Positions 12,437 to 22,270 of a DNA stretch of 64,000 bases are shown here, piece by piece. A program made the position numbers and the translations under genes. The number at the start of each line of letters is the position of its first letter. Within the stretch, counting starts at the first letter, position 1. The stretch comes from Zychaea mexicana (taxonomy: Eukaryota > Mucoromycota > Mucoromycetes > Mucorales > Lichtheimiaceae). The notes under the pieces are model-generated. The model ran no database searches, had not been told where the DNA came from, and worked only from the letters and a program-made list of their open reading frames with translations. The stretch is taken from contig NW_026516673.1 in the NCBI RefSeq assembly GCF_025766255.1, forward strand, positions 372,001 to 436,000. Reading direction: 5' to 3'.

Positions 12437-14572
12437 CAGTGGACCCCCTTTAATGTCAACCCCTTTAATGTCAACCCCCGATACGGTCAACCTTTTTCTG
12501 AGAACCTCAAATTTTAGCAGAGATAAATTTCAACTTCTACATAAGGTCAATGTCAACACCTTAGCCAGGGTTGACTTCTTATTGAGGTCAAACATATCTA
12601 ATCAAAAAAATTTATTCTGTCGTTGGTTGAAAATATTTTGTCAGAGATGATTGCGTAGCATACATTGCCTTTTGATATCTATTTCGAATTAATTGGATTT
12701 GAGGTATGGCATGTACTACTGCGTCATGGAGTTCCTCCTCCCTATCCAAAATATCAAGAAAAGTATTGATACATTCAGATTTCTCTTTGGTCGTCAATTC
12801 CTTTTCTTCCTCCTCTTCAACAACAACCTCTTCTACACTTGTTTCAGCAACAGCTGTCACCTCCTCAACGATTTCTTGTTCTGTAAGTGATGCAAGGTAT
12901 ACGTCGCGCTCATACTCAGGATCAAGGTTGACATCAGGACATTGATCACGGTTGACAGCTCCGGTAGAGGTAAGCTGTTGAACTTGAGCCTCCAACTCCC
13001 ATCTGTCTGTCTCCTCTGCTTGGGCAACTTCAGTAGCAGCAAGACTATCTCCTTCTCCTAAATACTTGAAGATCGTAGCTTGGAAACAGTTTTGGATTGT
13101 TTCGGCGTTTACTGCCGTCCATGCCGCTTGAATCCACCTCATCGCTTGTAGTTGATTGACAATGAAAACTTTTTCAGCGGGGCCCACGACTTGACCATTC
13201 CCGTTTTGGATCATTCCAATGGAACGATACGCCTTTTCCAGCTGTCGTCGTTTGTACTGTGCCTTAAACGACCGAATAATCCCCCCATCGAGAGGTTGGA
13301 TCACGGATGTCGTGTTGGGAGGCAAGAACAAAAGCTCAACGTTGACAGGTTCATAATCGACATAATGTCCAGAAAAGTTGTCTAGTAGCAAGATCACTTT
13401 TCTCTTCCTGGCACCCATGGCTCGATCGAATTTTCTCAGAATCTCTCGGAAACACTTTCTAGTCATCCAAGCCTTCTGATTGACGAAGTATTGCTTGAAG
13501 CCATGAAAGGCAGCATCCTTGCGTTTTTTATCAACCTTGAACGAGTCTGGACATACAGCATGACCAATGATAATGGGATCAACCCATTTATCACTACCAT
13601 CTGCATTGCAAAGAAGCGCGACTGAGAGTCTTGTCTTGTCTTGTTTTCTGCCGCTGAACCCTTGAGTCCCAATTGTTGTCTTCGGCTCCAAGCGATAAAA
13701 CAAGCTGGTTTCATCAAGATTATAGATATCTTGTTTCTCGTATCGTTCAAGCTTGGCATGGATAGTATCCCTCTGTGCTTCAAGGGCATCAAGGTCTGCT
13801 GATTGCGCTTCTCCATGGATGCTATGTGCACTTAGCCCATATCTCCTTGAGAATCGGTCCGCCCAGCCATTTGATGCCTTGAATGCTTGAATTCCAATCA
13901 ATTCTGCAAAGTTCCGGGCCTTCGTTTGAATCAGGTCCCAGGTTATCTGGATTTTATTTTTTTGTGCACAGTTAATCCAAAGCAACACCGCTTCTTCAAC
14001 TTGCTATATATGGAACATCATTTCAGATAGACGAAGAGAAACAATAGCTATCAGTACAGTTCAATCAAATATATATTACTACTGCTATATATATACTATA
14101 TACTCATACTTACAGGATATTGTCCTTTTCTATTGCGCATCCTTTTGGCGTCCCTTTCGTCACCAGGAGCTTCGGTGGATTTTCGCTTGATAATTTTGGA
14201 GATAGTGCTCTTGCTAGGGACCTTACTCAAGCGAAACTCCTTTTTGGCATACTCTGCCGCCATCTGCAGTGTAATGCCCTTCTTCGAGCTCTTGTAAGCG
14301 ACAATCAGATCGCGTTGCTCGTTAGTGAAGGAGACGTACTCACGTAGTGTGGTAGTTGAAGTAGAGCTAGACATTTTGACAACATTTCAATCTTCCAGAA
14401 GTTATTCTTTATATACAGTACGGTACTACAGTGTGTCGGGGTGCGCTGGTTCAAAACTTTTATTATACGGTTAAACTTTGTTCCTAAATAGTCCACCCCC
14501 TTTAACGTCAACCCCCGTTAGCGTCAACACTTTCAGCTGTACTTGAGGGTTGACATTAAAGGGGGTCCACTG
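12437..14572 (-). mobile_element. Apparently intact pogo-type (Tc1/mariner) transposon
   Basis: The 2136-bp element has perfect 25-bp ends starting CAGTGGACCCCCTTTAATGT, flanked by TA at 12435-12436 and 14573-14574, and encodes a full-length DDE transposase on the minus strand. It sits in the ORF of element A copy 1, whose uninterrupted sequence is seen in copy 2 (ACTAATAATAATATAAACAT on the opposite strand). Full terminal repeats and an open transposase suggest recent arrival. Confidence 0.92.
12612..14374 (-). CDS. Pogo-family transposase (HTH + DDE_1)
   Basis: The enzyme catalyses cut-and-paste transposition of its own element at TA sites in the nucleus. Two exons, 14374-14114 and 14003-12612, join in phase at ...GQYP|QVEEAVLLW and give about 550 residues, normal for the family. 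The N-terminus (residues ~10-75) is a helix-turn-helix region (FTNEQRDLIVAYKSSKKG; STISKIIKR). Residues ~90-170 form the CENP-B-like second HTH with WADRFSRRYGL. The DDE_1 domain follows: first Asp in YNLDETSLFYR, second in ILLLDNFSGH, third in TTSVIQPLDGGIIRSFK. The C-terminus is acidic (a run of Glu). All three catalytic Asp residues are present and no frameshift is visible, so the protein may be functional. Confidence 0.92.
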
Positions 14573-15967
14573 TAATATAAACATTAAAGAATTTACTGAA
14601 AAAACAATTTATGAAAAATATGATATAAATTATAATATTAAAAAGAATAAATTATTAATAAAACATAAAGCATCAAAAAAACAAAAAGAGACATCTAAAA
14701 ATAACTTAATTAAAGCTAATAATGAAAGAGATATTAATTCTATTAAAAAAAGTAAAGATAATACATTAAAGGAAAATATAAAACTAAAGGAAAAATTATA
14801 TAAATATGAGAAATACTATGAAAATCCAGATACATTACCTCCAAAAGAAATAGTTACTGAAAATTCAAATTCTCAGTAATTTGAAACTCCTAAAAGGCCA
14901 AATACACAGACAAATGAGGCATATGCTGAAAATCCAAATTCTCAGCAATCCTCATTTCCTCATATTTCCGATGCAATGTTAGATGTCAACACCTCCGGCG
15001 CGGTTACCTCACAGGGTGGACTCAATAATATTAAAGATGATGAATGTGAATTTTATTGCTTACAGCTATGTGACGAGTGTAGTACAAAATTATGGGATAT
15101 ATATCAATGTAACTTTGCAAGTGATGTAATAGAAAAACTTGAATAGGAAAAATATAAGTATAAAAGATTTTTCAAAACATACTTTAGATATTATATTGAT
15201 TTAATAAAAGCAAAAGAAGCAAACAGGGATGATATTCTGCAAATGACCCAAGAGCAAATGCATAAACTAATCATGGAATATAGTCAGATATATGCAGAGG
15301 AAAATAGAGATGAAGATGAAGATAGTGATGATTCTGATTAAAATTAAATCGGCCATTAATGGCTATACCAGTTAGGACAGGCTTATTAAATATAACAAAA
15401 TCAACAAACAACCAACAGCTAGACAATTAATAGTAGGACGCCATTGCGGACTAGACTATGATTATGGATTTTAAGCAAATTTATAAATATTCGGAGTTTC
15501 AATTTGTGCATAATTAAAATTATTTTTAATATAAAAATTAGATTTTGTATTTATAAAAAAATAATAATTACAAAAAAATTAATAAATTTATTTTAATAAT
15601 TCATTATAAAAATAAATGGAGAGGAAAACAAACATTATGGATAATATTCTAGAATATTCATGGATTGTAGAGAAAACTACATGGCCCGTTGATATGATTT
15701 CCATACTAATATTTATTAAAATAAATCATGCATATATTAATACTTGGTACGTGAGGCTTATCTTTATATTATCATATATAATTATAATTTGCACTGTGGC
15801 AAGCAGAATATCACTGGTACAAATCATTTTCGGTAGTGCTACCAATATGGGCAGAGTATGTCATTTTTTATATGAAATATAAAAAAATAAAAAAACAACA
15901 AAAAAAGGGAATATTAAAATTTTCAACAAATTAATCTAATAGACAGTACTGGAGTACCATTATACCC

Positions 15968-16004
15968 CAAAAAAAAGAAAGGATACATTGTATCCTTTTT
16001 TTTC
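15968..16004. repeat. Perfect A/T-rich hairpin
   Basis: The sequence is an 18-bp inverted repeat around GGATACATTGTATCC, with A-runs on the left and T-runs on the right. It lies between a short doubtful ORF and the 3' end of the decayed transposase. It could be a transposon end relic or a transcript 3'-end hairpin. Nothing decides between them. Confidence 0.5.
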
Positions 16005-16086
16005 TAATACCATTTTGGTATTTAAATATATACTATTGTATATATTTTCTTATTAAAATATATTTTATTTATTTTATTTATATTAT

Positions 16087-17220
16087 TTAAATATTTACAC
16101 TAATAACTTTTTTAATAATTTTTTTTCTTTTACCATTATCAATCACATATTCATCTATCATTTCATCATCACTATCACTAATATTTTTTTCTATATTTTC
16201 ATCATTATCATTAATTTCAAGTTTTAAAAATTCTTCATGTAAATTTACTATTTTATTATAATTTTCATTCACTTCTCTTTCACTTGAAAATATAATATTT
16301 TGTTTGCTATTTTTTGATGGAAATTCAAATCCATCACTATACCATAACCGATGATAGGGCTCTTCTTTTATATTATATTTTTCTACCATTAAATTTATAT
16401 TTTTAAATAAATATGCTACATAGAACTGTAAGTTATAATATTTTATGTCTGGAATTTGTAATGCAGAATTATTATTTGAAAACCTTTTAAATTTAGATGC
16501 AAGTATAGAAAATTGGTCTCTATTTCAGATCTAAAGCTACTAAATTTTTTATTAAGATTTTTTTTCATTAATAGTTAATTTTTTATCTTTTTCTTTTCTA
16601 ATTGGATATTGAAAATTATAATTATTAAACTTATAACTAGATGTTAATGCATCTTCAGTGAAAGTATTTATAAATAAATCATAACCACCATTAGTTCCTA
16701 TATAGTCCAATTCATTCATTTTTTTATATAGTTTCATATTAAGAAACATTGTTCCATCATTCTCCTTTGCACATTTTTGACTTTTAGATGTAAATATTAT
16801 CATTTGATTCATATCACATAAAATTTGTGTTCTTATTCCTTTTCCTTTTAATTTATAAGAATATAAATCCTTTGAATTTTCATTAGGATGATAATACTTA
16901 ATTTTCGAATCATGTCCATCTATAAATAAGGTTATATTTTTAAATCTAGTAGGATTATTTATTTTTGCAGCTAATATTCTTATTTTTATATTTAAAAATA
17001 TATTTTCTAAATCATATTTAACTTTTTTATTTATTCTTATATAATCTGTTATCCAAAATGCTTTATATAATCTATAAAATGAAGAATATGGTATAAATTT
17101 TTCCATATCTATACCATTTTCACCATATATAATATGATACAATAATAGCAATCCTTTTTCAATTTCTCTGAAATCTAATTCATAGTTAAAAGATAATAAA
17201 AAAGTTATAACTTATTTATA
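16087..17220 (-). pseudogene. Decayed Harbinger-like transposase (DDE_Tnp_4)
   Basis: Read on the minus strand, frames 17151-16552 and 16389-16087 are collinear with the intact transposase at 17976-19403. The first has GLLLLYHIIYG, the first catalytic Asp in LFIDGHDSKI, then IRTQILCDMNQ and the second Asp region around GGYDLF. The sequence then passes through a frameshift near 16500 in the region corresponding to RSKIESCFGNLG and continues to an acidic tail ending IKKVISVNI. The start region (17151-17220) is in a different frame. The chromodomain of the intact relative is absent. Divergence is substantial, so it is a separate older family member, not a duplicate. Confidence 0.8.
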
Positions 17221-17381
17221 GATTGTAATATCCTTTAATGTAATAGAAGAACATTTCTTTATATATAAATATAATAATTTAATAGAACAAATAATGTAAT
17301 CAAAACATGATCGTTTAATATAACAGTTAATGTGCATATTATTATAGTAAATGTTATATAGTATCTCTAATTCTTATATAG

Positions 17382-17807
17382 AATTGTATGTATTGAAAAA
17401 AATGAAAAATGAAAAATGAAAAAAAAATTAAATTTTTAACCCTGCCAAGACATAATGCCAAGACATATCAATTAATCACATGACTATAAAAAATAAGTTA
17501 AGTCTCATTTTAATAACACTAATTATTTAATAACCAAATTGGGAATATTCATTAAATGCAATTTCTGCATCCTCTTGGTTAATTAATATAGTTTCTTCAA
17601 CTATATTATGTTTTAATATAACCATAGTAGTTTTTATAATAAATATTATAATTGTAAATTGTTAGTTCCTGACAGTTCTTGTTGTTTAATTAAAAACATA
17701 AATAGTCATGTGATTAATTGATATGTCTTGGCATTATGTCTTGGCAGGGTTAAAAATTTAATTTTTTTTTCATTTTTCATTTTTCATTTTTTTCAATACA
17801 TACAATT
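17382..17807. mobile_element. Palindromic MITE-like element with perfect 106-bp arms
   Basis: The arms 17382-17487 and 17702-17807 appear exactly complementary, starting AATTGTATGTATTG and including the paired motif GCCAAGACATAATGCCAAGA. The 214-bp centre is unrelated and non-coding. There is no clear target duplication. It directly abuts a truncated inverted copy of the chromodomain coding region (17808-17935). Confidence 0.75.
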
Positions 17808-17935
17808 CAAACCCAATCATTGAATGTTTCATCATAATCTTTCCATTTAACATAAAATTTCATTCTTTTTTTAAACTTTCTATGTTTTATAATTTTTTCA
17901 ACTTCAAAACTATCAAATGACTATTATATTTATAT
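17808..17935 (-). pseudogene. Inverted fragment of the chromodomain coding end
   Basis: In reverse complement this stretch is almost identical to 19224-19335 of the intact transposase gene, covering VEKIIKHRKFKKRMKFYVKW through FNDWV. It breaks off within the tryptophan-rich end where the palindromic element begins. It lies head to head with, and only about 40 bp upstream of, the start of the intact gene, which points to a recent local inverted duplication. Confidence 0.85.
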
Positions 17936-17975
17936 GATATAAAATTGAATTTAGTTTTATAAATAAAAAGTTGTT

Positions 17976-19403
17976 ATGGATGAAATAATACGACATGAAT
18001 TGTCAAAAATTAACAATAAATATTGGCAATTTCTTGATTTTAACTATCCAATAAAAATATCAAAATATAAACATAGAGAAGAAATTAAAAATATTAATAA
18101 TATTCAGCAAATTAAACAAGAGTTAGTAGAAAAATTAGGTTATACTAGTGTATTTTTCTTTTTAGTTATTATTTTTGTAAGATATGATTATAAATCACCC
18201 TATGTGTTTATGGAAAAAGGATTATGCATTTTATATCATTTAATATCTGGAAAATCAATTAGAGATATGAATGATTATATGCCATTTACTTCATTTTATG
18301 CTATATATAAAGAGTTTTGGGAAAATAATAAGAATGATTTAAATAAATTAGTTACTGATATGTTAGAAAATATGTTTTCATCAACTACTTTAAGAATAAT
18401 ATATGCAAAAAGAATAAATCTATTAGGATTCAAAAATATGACTTTTTATTTAGATGGACATGATAGCAGGATTGATTATAAAGAAAAAGACATTAAAAAA
18501 AGAAACTTTTACTCCTATAAATTTAAAAATTCAGGATTAAGAACACAACTAGTATATGATATTAATGAACTTGCAGTATATGTATCTGATAGTAAGCCAT
18601 GTAAGAATTATAATGATGGAAAAATGTTTTTAGATATGAAATTAGAAAACAAATTAAATGAAAATGATTGTATAGCATTTGATGGTGGTTATTATTATTA
18701 TATTGAAAAATTCATTGAAAATTGTGAAAGAAAAGGGAATGATAAAATAAATTTAAATAATTTTATGTTTCCAATTAGAAAAAGTAAAAATATTGAATTT
18801 ACTGATAAAGAATTATTATATAATGATACGTTTGGTAGTTTTAGAAGTAAAATTGAATCATGTTTTGGAAATCTTGGCAATAAGTTTAAAAGATTTAATA
18901 ATAATGAAGGATCAATTAAAGTAACAGATTTAAAAGTTTATAATTTGCAATTAAAGCTGTCACTTTTATTATTGAATATAAATAAATTTTGTAATATCCA
19001 TAATATAGAAGTTAAAAGTAATCATATATTATGGATTAATGAGAACTTTGACTATCCTAATCCACTTAAAAATGATTGCATAAACAATATATTTTATGAA
19101 TTTGACTTATTAAGAATAACTGATATGACAAATCAACAAGATGAATTTTTGAATAATTATTTTTTCGATTCTAATAGTAATAATATTAATATAAATAGCA
19201 TGGATATAGAAAATGATTCAGAATTAGATGAAGATAGTTTTGAAGTTGAAAAAATTATAAAACATAGAAAGTTTAAAAAAAGAATGAAATTTTATGTTAA
19301 ATGGAAAGATTATGATGAAACATTCAATGATTGGGTTTGGCAGGAAGATTTTAATGATGAAGCAATTATTGATGAATACTTGGCATCTATTGAAAATAAA
19401 TAA
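17976..19403 (+). CDS. PIF/Harbinger-like transposase with C-terminal chromodomain
   Basis: A 475-residue intronless protein with very AT-rich codon use. The N-terminal ~110 residues are basic and contain a helical stretch with GKSIRDMNDYMPFTSFYAIY, typical of the region before the DDE_Tnp_4 nuclease. Catalytic candidates are Asp in MTFYLDGHDSRI (~165), Asp in DCIAFDGGYYYY (~235) and Glu in RSKIESCFGNLGNKFKRF (~300), which match the Harbinger D, D, E pattern. Residues ~425-470 form a chromodomain: DSFEVEKIIKHRKFKKRMKF followed by YVKWKDYDETFNDWVWQEDF, with the aromatic positions conserved. A chromodomain could direct insertion to methylated-histone chromatin, as known for chromoviral integrases. 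That role is inferred here. The frame is undisturbed, so the gene may be active. Confidence 0.85.
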   Translation: MDEIIRHELSKINNKYWQFLDFNYPIKISKYKHREEIKNINNIQQIKQELVEKLGYTSVFFFLVIIFVRYDYKSPYVFMEKGLCILYHLISGKSIRDMNDYMPFTSFYAIYKEFWENNKNDLNKLVTDMLENMFSSTTLRIIYAKRINLLGFKNMTFYLDGHDSRIDYKEKDIKKRNFYSYKFKNSGLRTQLVYDINELAVYVSDSKPCKNYNDGKMFLDMKLENKLNENDCIAFDGGYYYYIEKFIENCERKGNDKINLNNFMFPIRKSKNIEFTDKELLYNDTFGSFRSKIESCFGNLGNKFKRFNNNEGSIKVTDLKVYNLQLKLSLLLLNINKFCNIHNIEVKSNHILWINENFDYPNPLKNDCINNIFYEFDLLRITDMTNQQDEFLNNYFFDSNSNNININSMDIENDSELDEDSFEVEKIIKHRKFKKRMKFYVKWKDYDETFNDWVWQEDFNDEAIIDEYLASIENK

Positions 19404-21115
19404 ATTATTAAAAATGTATTGTTGAAAGCAGTACAAAATGTTCTTCATAACTTAAAAAAAGATTTATTTAAATAAAGATATATTTTTTTAATTTGTAACT
19501 TTTAATGAAATTTGTAACTTTTAAATATTTTTGTAACTTTTATAAAGATAAAAATTTCTTAAAGTGGCGGAACGGTAGTGAGCACCCCCTCCTTTAGGCT
19601 AGACCTTTAGGTCGACGCCTAACTTGACAGAATAAAGAAATATCATAATTTTGTTATTTATAACAAAAATTATAGATATTGATTATTCTCCTCTATAAGG
19701 TGCTGGATATTCATTTACACCATATAATATAACTAAAAAATAAAAAACAGCAATATATCCAAGTTTATCTAATAATTCATTTTTTATAATTTGTATAGTA
19801 TTACTTTTAAAATTTTAATCTCAGTTCTATGATTATATTTATTCAATATTTCAGGCTATGATTTATTTAAAAAATCCCATTTATTAGCAATAAATTTTTC
19901 TATTTCATTTTTTAGGGTATCATTTAATGGGTTATCAATATCCATTTTTTATTTATATAACAAAAGTTCATTTTTATACTTATTTAAATGTTAAATATAT
20001 TACTTATTTAAATGTTAAATATATTATTAATTATTAAAAACTTTTATAAATTTTTATATATTATTGAAGCTAACAATATATGAACTAGTGTCTATTGCAC
20101 TGTCTTCCACCATCACATACTAATTGGATTTGTATTACCCAGGGTTCCCTCGGTAAGAGGTCTCTTGAAGAACAGCGAACAAATTCGACATCGATATCTG
20201 CAGCAGCATCTGCCTCAATTAGCAACGGCACTACACCGACGACTTCAATAGATAGTACGAACAAGCGCGTAAGTAGCAGTAGAAGCTACAAGCTATCGAT
20301 GTATCATATAAATGTTAAGAAACTCCAATTGTATATCCAACCATCCTTTGAATAGCGCAAAAAGTTGACTAACTATCTTGTGGAGAACTCAGCACCTGTT
20401 ATAACATTGCATGAGGTTATAGCGAAGGTAAAAGGCTCTATTTATGCCATACATCACATTGAGGACGCTAAATCTTGTAATTTGAAGTGGGAAGTTGCTG
20501 GCACAACAATCTCCGAGAAACTGCTAGAATACCGTCAAGCAACAATCGTGAAAGCAGAAAGTAAATGCCTCGATACGTATCAAGAGGAATTGTGAGTAAC
20601 TGATCGCATAATTAGTGAAAAATGCCGAATTGTATGCTAACTTTGTCAACTATACCTCTAGTTCGGTCAACAGTATTTTTCTACTCAATGCCATTCACAG
20701 CATATATCCTAGCTCATGCTTAGAATACGGCTTCAAATCTGCCATGTGGGAAGCCATAACTGAAGAATGCCATGAACTGTACCCTCTCGAACAATTGTCA
20801 GATTCAATTGAAGCTACAATCAGCAAATTTGCAAAGGTAGTAATTCTCGATTAAAAAGGAGTGCCTATGTACTCACCAATAATAATAGGCTACAAAAAGA
20901 AAATATGCGCAGTGTACCGAGATCATCGATAGCATTCCTCACGGCAGAAGCGATGATACAAGATGTATCAAGGAGTTGCTGCGAAACATGTACGTTACCT
21001 TCATGTAGTTAATTTTATGAATATATATATATATATATATGTGTATGTGTGTGTGTTTGTATGTGTGCATATACATACTTATACCTTCAAATATTATCTT
21101 TAGTGTTTCAGTGTA

Positions 21116-22270
21116 GGTGTCCTACTATTAGTTGTCTAGCTGTTAGTTGTTTATTGATTTTGTTATAGTTAATAAGCCTGTCCTAACTGGTATAGCCATT
21201 AATAGCCGATATAAGTTTAATTAGAATCATCACTATCTTCATCTTCACTTCCGTTTTTATGTGTATATATCTGACTATATTCAATGATTAACGTCTGCAT
21301 TTGCTCTTGATACATTTGCATAATATCATCCCTATTTGTTTCTTTTGCTTTTATTAAATCAATATAATATCTAAAGTATGAATTGAAAAACCTTTTATTC
21401 TTATACTTTTCCTTTTCAAGTTTTAAAATAAGGTCATCAATAAAAGTACAATTATAAGTATCATTTAATTTATCCATACAGGGCTTACATGCAATCATAC
21501 ACATATATTCACCCCCACCCGATTCACATTCATTGTTATCTGAATCACCCTATGAGGAATCTGCACTAGAGGTGTTATCTAACATTACATCAGAAATATG
21601 AGGATTTGAGGATTGCTGAGAATTTGATTTTTCAGCATATGTTTCTTTTATTTGTGTATTTGAAATATGAGGAATTTCAATTTGCTGAGAATTTAAATTT
21701 TCAGCAACTATTTCTTTTGGAGGTCATGTATTAGGATTTTCATAGTATTTCTCATATTTATGTAATTTTTCCTTTAGTTTTACATTCTCCTTTGATGTTC
21801 TCTCTTTACTTTTTTTAATAGAAATAATATCTCTTTCATTATTCGCTTTACTTCAATTATTTTTAGATGACTCTTTTTGTTTTTTTGATGCTTTACGTTT
21901 TATTAATAATTTATTCTTTTTAATATTATAATTTATATCATATTTTTCATAAATCGTTTCTTCAGCAAATTCTTTGATGTTTATATTATTATTAGTTAGA
22001 AATATACTTAATTTATTGGTATCAAGGACAATTTTGTCATTGTTGAATGTGATTGTTTTGTTCATGTTTAATATTATGAGGTGTTATTTTTATATAAGAA
22101 AAAAAATTCAATTTTTATTTTTTCAAAATTTTTAAATGTATGCATGCCAAGATATATATACATAATTTAATTTTATAAAAATTATTTTAGTTACACCAAC
22201 TTATTGTGGCTATTCATCCAATTAGTACCAATAAACCAGAGCATAATCATTATAACCTCGACTGGTCCCC
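21116..22270 (-). mobile_element. Element A, copy 2 (1155 bp)
   Basis: On the plus strand it begins GGTGTCC and ends GGTCCCC, with GTA directly repeated at 21113-21115 and 22271-22273. The left arm shows the empty site with a single GTA. It is inserted in the tenth exon of the right family G gene. It is the same element as 12158-15442 without the pogo insertion, and the two define the element's length, termini and 3-bp target duplication. Confidence 0.88.
21217..22065 (-). pseudogene. Element A protein, copy 2
   Basis: The frame begins MNKTITFNNDKIVLDTNKLS at 22065, stops after 70 codons (21853) and reopens, ending with the frame 21504-21217. The latter holds a Cys cluster (CMIACKPCMDKLNDTYNC), YFRYYIDLIKAKETNRDD and a tail GSEDEDSDDSN. 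A further in-frame stop lies near the middle. The Cys spacing is better preserved than in copy 1. No known family is recognised. The ORF is conserved between two copies although each is broken, which argues that it was once translated. Confidence 0.5.

Larger units (their letters stand above)
12358..15341 (+). pseudogene. Element A protein, copy 1 (interrupted)
   Basis: The frame starts MNNTITFNNDKIVLDTNKLS. It is broken by the pogo insertion after about 25 codons and resumes at 14575 with NINIKEF. A long Lys/Glu-rich, probably coiled-coil region follows, then a Cys-containing segment (CLQLCDECSTKLW), a helical segment with YFRYYIDLIKAKE, and an acidic tail DEDEDSDDSD. In-frame stops occur at about 14878 and near 15144. 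Copy 2 is open at those two points but has stops elsewhere, so the ancestral protein was probably one frame of roughly 300 residues. I do not recognise the family. The Cys cluster suggests a metal-binding or DNA-binding accessory protein, but this is inference. Confidence 0.5.
12158..15442 (+). mobile_element. Element A, copy 1 (1.15 kb, interrupted by a pogo element)
   Basis: The boundaries come from comparison with copy 2. The left end is GGGGACC and the right end GGACGCC, a 7-bp imperfect inverted repeat. ATT flanks it at 12155-12157 and 15443-15445, a 3-bp target duplication. Without the 2136-bp pogo element and its duplicated TA, the element is 1147 bp. It is strongly AT-rich and encodes one Lys/Asn-rich ORF. 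The short termini and 3-bp duplication are compatible with a PIF/Harbinger or similar cut-and-paste superfamily, but it carries no transposase and would be non-autonomous. Confidence 0.8.
15446..20087 (+). mobile_element. AT-rich block carrying a chromodomain Harbinger transposase
   Basis: This is the rest of the 8-kb insertion in the right-arm gene intron. It starts directly after element A copy 1 and its ATT, and ends where the gene intron resumes at ATTGCACTGTC. ATTGC occurs on both sides. The sequence is strikingly AT-rich compared with the surrounding gene. It contains an intact transposase gene (17976-19403), a decayed related transposase (16087-17220), a palindromic element (17382-17807) and a chromodomain fragment. 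The block edges share only a short ACTAG in inverted orientation, so its exact termini and whether it is one transposon or several are uncertain. Confidence 0.55.

Noticed and set aside
15616..15882. 88-residue open frame in the AT-rich block
   Set aside because: Hydrophobic by composition only (Ile/Tyr-rich AT DNA), without homologue or partner copy in the window.
19563..19630. tRNA-like GC-richer patch (GGCGGAACGGTAGTGAGCAC)
   Set aside because: No full cloverleaf can be folded by eye; lacks a clear T-loop GTTCRA. Possibly a SINE or tRNA fragment, but not supported.
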